This document shows, piece after piece, positions 39,368-46,035 of a stretch of 48,469 nt of DNA. The notes beneath the pieces are model-generated. The model saw nothing but the letters and a program-made list of their open reading frames with translations. It had not been told where the DNA came from and made no database searches. Both the position numbers and the translations under genes were made by a program. Source of the stretch: Candidatus Saccharimonadota bacterium (GTDB lineage Bacteria; Patescibacteriota; Saccharimonadia; Saccharimonadales; Saccharimonadaceae); assembly GCA_016290315.1 (NCBI GenBank), contig JAEETK010000006.1, forward strand, positions 1 to 48,469, in the 5' to 3' direction. Numbering within the stretch: the first letter of the stretch is position 1; each line of letters opens with the position of its first letter.

Positions 39368-40395
39368 TCGTCTCCTAACTCCATCGGTTCTTGCTCTAGT
39401 GTGTAGCCAAATTTTTCTTTTACGGCATCTATCACTGCCTGGCGCGCTCTCGCTAAATCTGCGTAATTCTTTGCGTTCTCGTTGATTAAGATTAGGGCCG
39501 CCTTATCTGACACGCGCATGCCATAGAATTCCTTACCTTTTAATCCAGCATGCTCAATCAGCCAACCACTTGGCACCTTACCGCCATCCCAAACTGGAAT
39601 GTCTTTTTTCTTAGCCTCTTCGGCTTCCTTTTCGTTAAGGTAAATATTCTTAAAGAATGAGCCTGCCGAGGCGAACTCTGCCGGATCGGGCAACTTGCCA
39701 GCACGAATCTCCGCCACCGCATCGCGCACGACTTGCGGAGTAAACTCTGTCACGCCGCGCTCATCAAAATAGGCCTGGAGAGAAGTGTAGAATGGCGGCT
39801 TCAGCCAATGCTTGTGTAATTCCACTGTAACGCTAGAAATAAAATAGCGTCCCACGCCGTCGCCGGTATTAAAAATACTGTGGCGGTAGCCGAGATCCAA
39901 CTCGTCGGCCATCATATGTTTGAAAAGATTATCACGACAATCATAAACGCATACCGAATGCAAGGTTTGTGCTATTTCTTGACCGTAAGCACCCACGTTT
40001 TGGACTGGCGCCGCGCCAACCGTGCCAGGGATTTTCGATAACGCCTCAATACCAGAGTAGCCATAACTCTCGCCGTTCCAGAGTTTTACGCTGTATTCTA
40101 CTAAATCGTCTAATAGGTCGCCACTTTTGGCGCAGAGACGTATCTTGGCTGGGTCGCTATCTATTACGTAAATGCCGTGTAATTTATTCACGAGAATGAC
40201 GCCGTCAAAACCACCGTCGCGTCCAATAACATTGCTACCGCTGCCCAGGATGTACGTTGGTAGGCCTTTCTCGTCCGCAAAATGATAAGCTTCCGCCAAA
40301 TCTTTATCTTCTTCGATATCGATGACATATCTCGCATTTCCACCAAGGCGCATGGTTGTTAGTGTTGATATTGCTACATTCTCGCGTATCTTCAT
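39364..40395 (-). CDS. murB: UDP-N-acetylenolpyruvoylglucosamine reductase
   Basis: 343 residues from the ATG at 40395 (MKIRENVAISTLTTMRLGGN). FAD-binding motifs LGSGSNVIGRDGGFDGVIL and IPGTVGAAPVQNVGAYGQEI, then LDLGYRHSIF and the catalytic ASAGSFFKNI with the active serine, and GWLIEHAGLKG. It reduces UDP-GlcNAc-enolpyruvate to UDP-MurNAc in peptidoglycan synthesis. The C-terminal domain resembles type I (E. coli-like) enzymes. TATAAT (plus 40402-40407, extended TGG) ends 6 nt before the ATG, so it is leaderless; a longer frame upstream crosses the promoter and is rejected. Confidence 0.95.
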   Translation of the reverse strand: MKIRENVAISTLTTMRLGGNARYVIDIEEDKDLAEAYHFADEKGLPTYILGSGSNVIGRDGGFDGVILVNKLHGIYVIDSDPAKIRLCAKSGDLLDDLVEYSVKLWNGESYGYSGIEALSKIPGTVGAAPVQNVGAYGQEIAQTLHSVCVYDCRDNLFKHMMADELDLGYRHSIFNTGDGVGRYFISSVTVELHKHWLKPPFYTSLQAYFDERGVTEFTPQVVRDAVAEIRAGKLPDPAEFASAGSFFKNIYLNEKEAEEAKKKDIPVWDGGKVPSGWLIEHAGLKGKEFYGMRVSDKAALILINENAKNYADLARARQAVIDAVKEKFGYTLEQEPMELGDE

Positions 40396-40446
40396 GCAAT
40401 AATTATACCACCAGGCGCATAAAACTACTACAAATTCCGCCCTCGA

Positions 40447-40475
40447 TTGACAATTGCTAGTAATAGTGGTATAAT
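40447..40475 (+). promoter_or_regulatory. Promoter of the gene at 40521
   Basis: TTGACA (40447-40452), 17-nt spacer, TATAAT (40470-40475). Confidence 0.85.
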
Positions 40476-40520
40476 TCAACAACGCACATTAATAGTACAG
40501 AGTAGAAAGGGGGTAAACTA

Positions 40521-41129
40521 TTGGGAGAACTCTCATTTAGTATTCCTAACGCTGTCAGGCTTGGCGATATTGCAGAATATATCGCACCTAATTTATACGA
40601 AGCGGCGCAGGCACGTGTCAAAGAGGGTATAAAGCAGAGCGGTCGCATAGTTATCACACCCGCGCAATGGCGAGAGTTATGTGAGCTTGAGGCGAAAAAT
40701 TGGGAAAAACTTCCGGAGCCTTTTTTTCGCGAAGTGTTGCCGCGCGATTTTTGTCTTGAAATTGCCGACACGGACTATCTTGTCGGCTATCGACAGTCTG
40801 AATTTGCGTCAATCAATCTCGAAGATGGTCGGCGGCTCGAACCGAAAGTCGACTGCCTAATCGGCTGGCGCGATCACATCGAATTATATAAGGACGGTCG
40901 GTGGCGCAAAAAAGGCGAAAATGGCGGACTCAAACAGCACATCGGCGGTATCGGGCTTCTTTATGAGAAAGAACGAGCGCCCGAAGTTGCCTATTACTGG
41001 ATCGGCCAGGCAAACGAAGCGGCCGAAGAGTTAATCGTAGATATTCTCAGCGACTACTTCGCAGTACAGTATGCGTATTATGTACTGCCCAATCTGGTCG
41101 CCGGCATAGGGCACATCTGCAACGACTAA
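40521..41129 (+). CDS. Unknown protein with a TTG start
   Basis: 202 residues. TTG at 40521 follows AAAGGGGGT at normal distance, and no ATG fits better. The protein is soluble (DFCLEIADTDYLVGYRQ, RLEPKVDCLIGWRDHIELYK) and ends with EAAEELIVDILSDYFAVQYA, YYVLPN. No family recognised. A single-gene unit with consensus promoter and terminator, divergent from murB. Confidence 0.65.
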   Translation: MGELSFSIPNAVRLGDIAEYIAPNLYEAAQARVKEGIKQSGRIVITPAQWRELCELEAKNWEKLPEPFFREVLPRDFCLEIADTDYLVGYRQSEFASINLEDGRRLEPKVDCLIGWRDHIELYKDGRWRKKGENGGLKQHIGGIGLLYEKERAPEVAYYWIGQANEAAEELIVDILSDYFAVQYAYYVLPNLVAGIGHICND

Positions 41130-41154
41130 TGGCTGATTCTGTACAGATTAAGAC

Positions 41155-41180
41155 AGGCGGTCCTCACGGGCCGCCTTTTT
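41155..41180 (+). terminator. Intrinsic terminator
   Basis: AGGCGG pairs with CCGCCT (inner CC/GG), followed by TTTTT. Confidence 0.85.
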
Positions 41181-41206
41181 AATTGCGTGTTAAAATATAG
41201 CCAAGT

Positions 41207-41281
41207 GCACCCGTAGCTCAGTGGAAGAGCACTGGTTTCCGGTACCAGGTGTCGCAGGTTCGACTCCTGTCGGGTGTACCA
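41207..41281 (+). tRNA. tRNA-Arg (anticodon CCG)
   Basis: Acceptor GCACCCG/CGGGTGT (first pair G-U), D stem GCTC/GAGC, anticodon stem CTGGT/ACCAG with loop TTCCGGT, T arm GCAGG-TTCGACT-CCTGT, discriminator A, CCA encoded. An extended -10 (TGTTAAAAT) lies just upstream. Confidence 0.95.
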
Positions 41282-41311
41282 TCCGAAATGATTTATAATT
41301 AAGATACATAA

Positions 41312-41345
41312 AAAGCCGCTCACTTGAGCGGCATCACTTTTTGTT
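41312..41345 (+). terminator. Terminator after tRNA-Arg(CCG)
   Basis: GCCGCTC pairs with GAGCGGC, followed by ATCACTTTTT; also has a run of A on its left side and may work both ways. Confidence 0.7.
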
Positions 41346-41377
41346 AATAATTGCCTTTGTTTGCTATTGATGGCATG

Positions 41378-41400
41378 AAAAATGCCCCGCTGAGCGGGGC
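41378..41400 (-). terminator. Terminator of the 57-residue gene
   Basis: On the minus strand GCCCCGC pairs with GCGGGGC, followed by ATTTTT. A smaller CTACC-GTAA-GGTAG hairpin lies between it and the stop codon. Confidence 0.8.
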
Positions 41401-41449
41401 GGAGACCAGAGATCTCTTTAAGGTGCTACCTTACGGTAGGTGCCGACGA

Positions 41450-41623
41450 TTACTCGTCGGCGGCGATCTTTTCTTCCTGGGGGGCAGCTTTTTCCGAAGT
41501 CTGATCAGTCGCAGTGACGACGGTATCTTCCGTTGCTACTCTTGCTTTCTGATGCTCCGCTTCAAGTGCTCCTGCACAAGGCAGCGGGTCACGTCTGTAG
41601 TTCTTAATACTTCCCCATGCCAT
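41450..41623 (-). CDS. Small protein of 57 residues
   Basis: ATG at 41623 with a perfect AGGAGG upstream, its own TTGACA-18-TATAAT promoter and a terminator, so it is a real small gene despite its size. It begins MAWGSIKNYRRDPLPCAGAL and ends in an acidic, alanine-rich tail (EKAAPQEEKIAADE). No signal peptide or membrane helix; probably soluble and partly disordered. No known family. It lies directly downstream of the stand-alone alpha-CTD-like gene, same strand. Confidence 0.8.
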   Translation of the reverse strand: MAWGSIKNYRRDPLPCAGALEAEHQKARVATEDTVVTATDQTSEKAAPQEEKIAADE

Positions 41624-41636
41624 ATCTTTTTCCTCC

Positions 41637-41693
41637 TTATCTGAAAAACAATGGCCTACGTTCCGAAAGAATCATCATACCAAAATGGTACAA
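41637..41693 (-). CDS. Possible leaderless upstream ORF (18 residues)
   Basis: TTG 7 nt after the -10 box opens MYHFGMMILSERRPLFFR; its TAA overlaps the start of the AGGAGG site of the 57-residue gene. TACCA/TGGTA near its start can form a hairpin. Confidence 0.25.
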   Translation of the reverse strand: MYHFGMMILSERRPLFFR

Positions 41694-41700
41694 CCTCTTT

Positions 41701-41730
41701 ATTATAGCACACAATACCCCAAGTTGTCAA
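41701..41730 (-). promoter_or_regulatory. Promoter of the 57-residue gene
   Basis: On the minus strand TTGACA (plus 41725-41730), 18-nt spacer, TATAAT (plus 41701-41706), with extended TGC. Confidence 0.85.
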
Positions 41731-41748
41731 GCCTAAGTTTGTCAAAAA

Positions 41749-42015
41749 CTAGCCATGCAGGTTGTCGTAGGCGCCATTAAAAATTTGCGCATACACCTTC
41801 TGTAGAAGCAGATGTTCGCTTTTAGTGATTTTGGGCGCATGCAGGAGCGCGATAGGTTCCAGTAGGGGCAGATCTCCGACGAGGCTTACTCCATTTTGCT
41901 GCAGATAACGGAAAAGCCGACCACCAAGTATTGGTAACAGCCGCCGCAAATCATCATCGGGGCTAACCAGCAATAGCTCCGATTTGACCTGTTGTTTGCT
42001 AGGATATTTGCTCAA
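41749..42015 (-). CDS. Stand-alone alpha-CTD-like helix-hairpin-helix protein
   Basis: 88 residues from a TTG at 42015, chosen because AGGGAGG lies 8 nt upstream; a GTG at 42024 would overlap that site. The core LGGRLFRYLQQNGVSLVGDL, then PLLEPIALLHAPKITKSEHL, has the shape of the alpha-CTD: L-x3-L/G turn, GVxxVGDL helix, then a second hairpin. This resembles the C-terminal part of the fusion regulators at 301, 1290, 3648 and 28774, without their sigma-4-like block. It may compete with or modulate them (inference). Promoter TTGACG, 18 nt, TACATT at about 42080-42110. Confidence 0.55.
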   Translation of the reverse strand: MSKYPSKQQVKSELLLVSPDDDLRRLLPILGGRLFRYLQQNGVSLVGDLPLLEPIALLHAPKITKSEHLLLQKVYAQIFNGAYDNLHG

Positions 42016-42182
42016 AACTTCCACCTCCCTTGAAGAAAATGAGATTTAAAGGATACGCCTATGCCTAGGTTGTTTTAAATGTAGCTTAGCTTGCGAAATC
42101 TCGTCAAGTATACTGCATGAAAACCAACTTCAAGTTGATATCTGATGACCCCAATCTTAAAAAATGCTATAATCTCCCTAGT

Positions 42183-42259
42183 GCACCCGTAGCTCAGTGG
42201 ATTAGAGCACTTGTCTTCGGAACAAGGGGTCGTGGGTTCGAATCCCTCCGGGTGTACCA
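42183..42259 (+). tRNA. tRNA-Arg (anticodon TCG)
   Basis: Acceptor GCACCCG/CGGGTGT, D stem GCTC/GAGC, anticodon stem CTTGT/ACAAG with loop CTTCGGA, T arm GTGGG-TTCGAAT-CCCTC (one U-U mismatch), discriminator A, CCA encoded. Extended -10 TGCTATAAT with its hexamer at 42169-42174. Confidence 0.95.
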
Positions 42260-42266
42260 GCGATAG

Positions 42267-42290
42267 AGCAGAGCGTGAGCTCTGCTTTTT
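42267..42290 (+). terminator. Terminator of tRNA-Arg(TCG)
   Basis: AGCAGAGC pairs with GCTCTGCT across GTGA, followed by TTTT. Confidence 0.9.
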
Positions 42291-42352
42291 CGCTGGTCTC
42301 CGCCCTAGATGCCAAACGTAGAACTTTGCTATACTGGCGTAAAGAGGTTTAA

Positions 42353-43054
42353 ATGTTCGAGAATCTACATAACTTTATAAAAGATAAACCAGAAAAAGCG
42401 GGCGGTACAGAAAAAAATTCTTGGGATATGACGCCGCCAGAAAAGACGCCAACTTCCGCCGCAAAACCAAAAGAAGACGTCGATTTGTTTGATTTATTAA
42501 ATAAAGTCGACGGGTACGACCCAAATATTAATACTGCCGAAACGGAGACATCTTCGGATAAAGATTGGTTTGCACTGGTGACTAATACGCGACCAGATGC
42601 ATCGCTGGATAGCATGTTAATTTCGTCGCCAACCGTATTTATACGCGAATATAAAAGGTTCCGCCTTGGCCCCGGCGCTACAAAAGACGACATTATGCGT
42701 GCAATTGACGACGATGTCAGGTTTGACTATATCGAACGTTTCGGGCTAGACCGTGATGCCACATGGGATACCATACGAGAAGAAGTGGTAGAGGAACTAA
42801 GAGATATTTGCGCGCGTCATGGCTATAATAAAAGTAAGGGCGATTACGCAACATTCATGAAAACGCACCCCAGGTCAAGAAGAGCAATATATCTAGAATA
42901 TACGGGGCTAGAGAACGAGTCCGTTAGCGATGCGGACCTAATTAGATGCGCGGTAAATAAAACCCGAGTGCTAACCGAGCGAATGCAAAAGAAATCCTCT
43001 TCCGATTTTTTCGCCAAGAACGTAGACGAGGCAACGAATATTAGGCATGAGTAA
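42353..43054 (+). CDS. Unknown acidic protein with a repeated helical motif
   Basis: 233 residues. After a disordered N-terminus (about residues 1-70) come two related segments, FRLGPGATKDDIMRAIDDDV and FGLDRDATWDTIREEVVEEL, spaced 30 residues apart, which look like short helical repeats (G-x-x-x-x-A-T-x-D-x-I). No named family. -10 TATACT (42330-42335) and AAAGAGG precede the ATG. Confidence 0.6.
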   Translation: MFENLHNFIKDKPEKAGGTEKNSWDMTPPEKTPTSAAKPKEDVDLFDLLNKVDGYDPNINTAETETSSDKDWFALVTNTRPDASLDSMLISSPTVFIREYKRFRLGPGATKDDIMRAIDDDVRFDYIERFGLDRDATWDTIREEVVEELRDICARHGYNKSKGDYATFMKTHPRSRRAIYLEYTGLENESVSDADLIRCAVNKTRVLTERMQKKSSSDFFAKNVDEATNIRHE

Positions 43055-43142
43055 ATCTTCGCAATCTAAGTGAATAGCTTTCTAGCTATATATCATCTTC
43101 GTGTTATTATTAAAAATAGAAGACGAAAAGGAGGTTTTTATA

Positions 43143-43943
43143 ATGAGTAAAGAGTCCGGCCCGAATAGCGCCGAAAACCAAGATCAAGGCCCATCGAGCT
43201 ACGAGCAAGTGATGGCTGGTGCCGTGGTTTTTAATGCGGCTGAAGCAAGCGCGCGCGCCGCAGAATATAGGAAACAGAAGGCAGATCAGGAGGCGGCAGA
43301 CAAAGCCGCCGCGGAAGCGGAAGCGGAGCAGCGCAAGCAAGCATACGAAGACCGGGAAGCGCAAGAGCGCGCTGAAGCCGAAGAGAGAGCGCGCCAGCAT
43401 CAAGAGGCTTGGGAGGCTCGTCGGGAAAACCACGATTATCCAACGGAAATTATTGATACCTTTATGTCGAATATTAACGAAGCCATAACGGAAGCGACTA
43501 AAGATGGACAAGAAACCGCCGATTTTACAAGGGAGGTCACAATATACTATGGGCCAGGATATGCAGATTATTCGCGCAAAGGTATAGCTAGTACGCTTAC
43601 AGGAAAAGAGGCTAATGGCGGTTCTCCTGATGTAGTATGCGAGGCTGCAATCGATAGTGTTATTAATAAAGACCCCGACAATAAGGATTATGACGGTGAT
43701 ATACGTGGTCTCGCTACTGAACAAATGCCAGCAATCAAGGCAAAGCTTGAAGAAGCTGGATATTTGGTTCAAACCGATGCTAAAACCGGCATCATAACAT
43801 CGATTGCCTGGGGCGAAGAGGCGGCAAGGATAACAAAGGAAATGGAGGAAGCGGCAAAGGAGTCGGAGAAACCAGCCCAGACGCCAGCAAAACAGCAATC
43901 TGTTATTTCAAGAATCTTTTCACGTCTTCGCGGGAAAAATTAA
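43143..43943 (+). CDS. Unknown coiled-coil protein
   Basis: 266 residues from the ATG at 43143 (AAAAGGAGG upstream). Residues about 35-100 are a long charged coiled coil rich in Ala, Glu and Gln (AAEAEAEQRKQAYEDREAQE). A small folded domain follows (EIIDTFMSNINEAITEATKD, then MPAIKAKLEEAGYLVQTDAK and TGIITSIAWG), with a basic tail (SRIFSRLRGKN). Function unknown. -10 TATTAT lies near 43110. Confidence 0.6.
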   Translation: MSKESGPNSAENQDQGPSSYEQVMAGAVVFNAAEASARAAEYRKQKADQEAADKAAAEAEAEQRKQAYEDREAQERAEAEERARQHQEAWEARRENHDYPTEIIDTFMSNINEAITEATKDGQETADFTREVTIYYGPGYADYSRKGIASTLTGKEANGGSPDVVCEAAIDSVINKDPDNKDYDGDIRGLATEQMPAIKAKLEEAGYLVQTDAKTGIITSIAWGEEAARITKEMEEAAKESEKPAQTPAKQQSVISRIFSRLRGKN

Positions 43944-44008
43944 AATCTTTTAAAACCTCCTAATCCATTGCTTATCGTTAGTCGCACCTCCATAAGCTAT
44001 GGTGCGAC

Positions 44009-44032
44009 AAAAAAGCGTAGCCTCCGCCACGC
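44009..44032 (-). terminator. Terminator of the second NUDIX gene
   Basis: On the minus strand GCGT/ACGC stem with inner GC pairs, followed by six T. A further hairpin GTCGCACC/GGTGCGAC at 43981-44008 lies just beyond. Confidence 0.55.
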
Positions 44033-44053
44033 CAAAACGTCTCCATCTTTGGT

Positions 44054-44482
44054 CTAAACGCCAATCAAATCCAAATCGTAAATCTTGCCATTCTCGACGG
44101 CTGCAATAGCTTCAACTATCCATTCATAAGAACGGAGTTTATCGCGCATTTCTACGATTTCGTCATAAGAGAACCATTCGGTCTGTAGAATCTCGTCTTT
44201 ATTATTACTGCTGTGCTTTTTTAGAATTTTTGTGCTGAAGATAATACCAATAAACGAGTCGCCAGCCACCATGCTATTTCTTATTTTTGCTATACCAGTT
44301 AGCTCGACATCGTATCCACTTTCTTCAAAAATCTCGCGTTTTGCGCCTTCAAAAACATTTTCATTTAGGTCAAGCATTCCTGCTGGAAGGTTCCATTTTC
44401 CCCTAATTTCTTTTTTCGCTTCTTGGACTAGCAAATATTTGCCGTTTTTCTCCAACACGCCACCTACTACAATTATTCCCAT
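44054..44482 (-). CDS. NUDIX hydrolase (MutT-like)
   Basis: 142 residues from the ATG at 44482 (MGIIVVGGVLEKNGKYLLVQ). The NUDIX box is GMLDLNENVFEGAKRE, IFEESGY, fitting G-x5-E-x7-R-E-x2-E-E-x-G; GKWNLPAG precedes it. TAAAAT (plus 44490-44495) ends 7 nt before this ATG, so the longer upstream starts are not transcribed in full and the mRNA is leaderless. Substrate unknown; nucleotide pool cleaning or cofactor turnover is usual. Confidence 0.85.
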   Translation of the reverse strand: MGIIVVGGVLEKNGKYLLVQEAKKEIRGKWNLPAGMLDLNENVFEGAKREIFEESGYDVELTGIAKIRNSMVAGDSFIGIIFSTKILKKHSSNNKDEILQTEWFSYDEIVEMRDKLRSYEWIVEAIAAVENGKIYDLDLIGV

Positions 44483-44542
44483 GTGAACCATTTTATCACT
44501 TGAACTTTTTGTTGCATACTTGATAAATGCTATACTAGACAC

Positions 44543-45295
44543 ATGTCTCAGCCAAAAACTCAGCGGAGATTATTAATCATTCCAACTGTCGTTTTGGTTG
44601 TTTTTGCGAGTATCTTTATCTGTTTTTACCAAGCCGTCAAAAATCGTTTCATCAGTATTAATGAATGGTCGCTGAATTCAAACTCCGTTCGTGGCGTAGA
44701 TATCTCTGAGTATCAAGTCAACGTTGATATGAATAGGCTCAAAGAACAGGGAATTCAGTTTGTTTATATTAAGGCTACTGAGGGTAGCACTCATGTAGAT
44801 AGGCAGTTTGCGGCTAATTGGCAAAACGCTCAGAATGCTGAGCTACCTGCGGGCGCATATCACTTTTTTAATTTTGAAAGCCCTGGCGCCGAGCAGGCAG
44901 AAAACTACATCAATACTGTCGGTGAGTCGCTGGATGGGCGTTTAATTCCCGCAGTAGATCTTGAGATTTATGGCGAAAAAGAATTGGTCCAGCCAAACAA
45001 AGATAGTCTTCGTAGCGAGCTTAAGATTATGCTCGATCGGCTCGAGGCGCAATACCATGTTAAACCAATAATTTATGCGCAAAAAGATTTTTACGATACT
45101 TATCTTACGGATTTCTCGGATTATCCACGTTGGGTACGCGATGTCTATGTACCGGCAAGGTGGAATAATGGCAATGATTGGCTGATATGGCAATACAATG
45201 ACCGTGGTCGACTGGACGGTTATTCTGGCGGAGAAAAATACATCGATTTAAACGTAATTAATAGCAATAAAAGCTTAAGCGACCTTAAAGTATAG
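44543..45295 (+). CDS. GH25 lysozyme (muramidase), membrane anchored
   Basis: 250 residues. An N-terminal transmembrane anchor (LLIIPTVVLVVFASIFICFY) and short linker lead a complete GH25 barrel: RGVDISEYQVNVD (Asp53), FVYIKATEGSTHVD (Glu80), AGAYHFFNF, IPAVDLEIYG (Asp139 and Glu141, catalytic) and DWLIWQYND. It cuts the MurNAc-GlcNAc bond outside the cell, for wall remodelling or for attack on a host cell wall. An extended -10 (TGCTATACT; hexamer 44531-44536) ends 6 nt before the ATG: leaderless. Just upstream of the MacB-like genes. Confidence 0.92.
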   Translation: MSQPKTQRRLLIIPTVVLVVFASIFICFYQAVKNRFISINEWSLNSNSVRGVDISEYQVNVDMNRLKEQGIQFVYIKATEGSTHVDRQFAANWQNAQNAELPAGAYHFFNFESPGAEQAENYINTVGESLDGRLIPAVDLEIYGEKELVQPNKDSLRSELKIMLDRLEAQYHVKPIIYAQKDFYDTYLTDFSDYPRWVRDVYVPARWNNGNDWLIWQYNDRGRLDGYSGGEKYIDLNVINSNKSLSDLKV

Positions 45296-45321
45296 CAAAA
45301 AATAATATATAATTACTAAGG

Positions 45322-46035
45322 ATGAGCATTTTGGAAGTTCGTAACCTAAGTAAGTCTTACGGCAAAGGTGACAATCTTGTAAAAGCCGTTGATGATGTCA
45401 GCTTCGCCGTTGAAGAAGGCGATTTTGTTGCCATTATTGGTGCTAGCGGCTCGGGCAAATCTACGCTATTACATTTAATTGGTGGAGTAGATAATCCTAG
45501 TTCTGGCGAGATAATTGTCGATGGTGAAAATATTACAAAGTACAATTCCGATAAACTTGCCGTTTTCCGTCGCGAAAAGGTTGGCATCATTTATCAGTTC
45601 TATAACCTCATTCCCGTGCTGAATGTACAGGAAAATATCACGCTCCCATGCGACTTGGCTAAAAAAGAAATCAACCAAGAATATCTAAAAGAATTAATCG
45701 AAATGCTTGGCCTGAGTGATCGAGTGAAGTATTTGCCAAATCAGCTATCTGGCGGTCAACAACAGCGCGTAGCAATCGGTCGAGCTCTCTTCGGGCAACC
45801 GAAAATCATCCTCGCTGATGAACCAACGGGCAACCTAGACAAGAAAGCTGGTGATGAAATTGTAAAGCTTCTTGAAGTTGCGCATGAAAAATATCGCCAA
45901 ACTATTATTTTGGTCACCCACGATATTTCCATAGCACAGCACGCCCAGCGTATTATTACTTTCGAGGATGGAAAAATCATAAAAGACGAACGTAAGGGAG
46001 AGCATGAAGATTCTAGCGAAGCTCAATCGCATTAA
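45322..46035 (+). CDS. ABC transporter ATPase, MacB/LolD type
   Basis: 237 residues: Walker A GASGSGKST (residues 40-48), Q-loop YQFYNLIP, signature LSGGQQQR, Walker B IILADEPTGNLD, switch VTHD. It is the motor subunit for the FtsX-like permease whose gene overlaps its 3' end by 32 nt. Such pairs act as mechanotransmission devices or exporters of peptides or lipoproteins. TATAAT (45308-45313) ends 8 nt before the ATG; an AAGG lies in between. Confidence 0.92.
   Translation: MSILEVRNLSKSYGKGDNLVKAVDDVSFAVEEGDFVAIIGASGSGKSTLLHLIGGVDNPSSGEIIVDGENITKYNSDKLAVFRREKVGIIYQFYNLIPVLNVQENITLPCDLAKKEINQEYLKELIEMLGLSDRVKYLPNQLSGGQQQRVAIGRALFGQPKIILADEPTGNLDKKAGDEIVKLLEVAHEKYRQTIILVTHDISIAQHAQRIITFEDGKIIKDERKGEHEDSSEAQSH

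Noticed and set aside
39364-40482. 372-residue version of MurB
   Set aside because: The extra N-terminus is encoded upstream of the -10 box and would not be transcribed; the ATG at 40395 starts the family's normal N-terminus.
41351-41644. 97-residue plus-strand frame
   Set aside because: Shadow opposite the 57-residue gene and its terminator; no ribosome-binding site.
43110-43898. 262-residue minus-strand frame
   Set aside because: Shadow of the alanine/glutamate-rich coiled coil on the plus strand.
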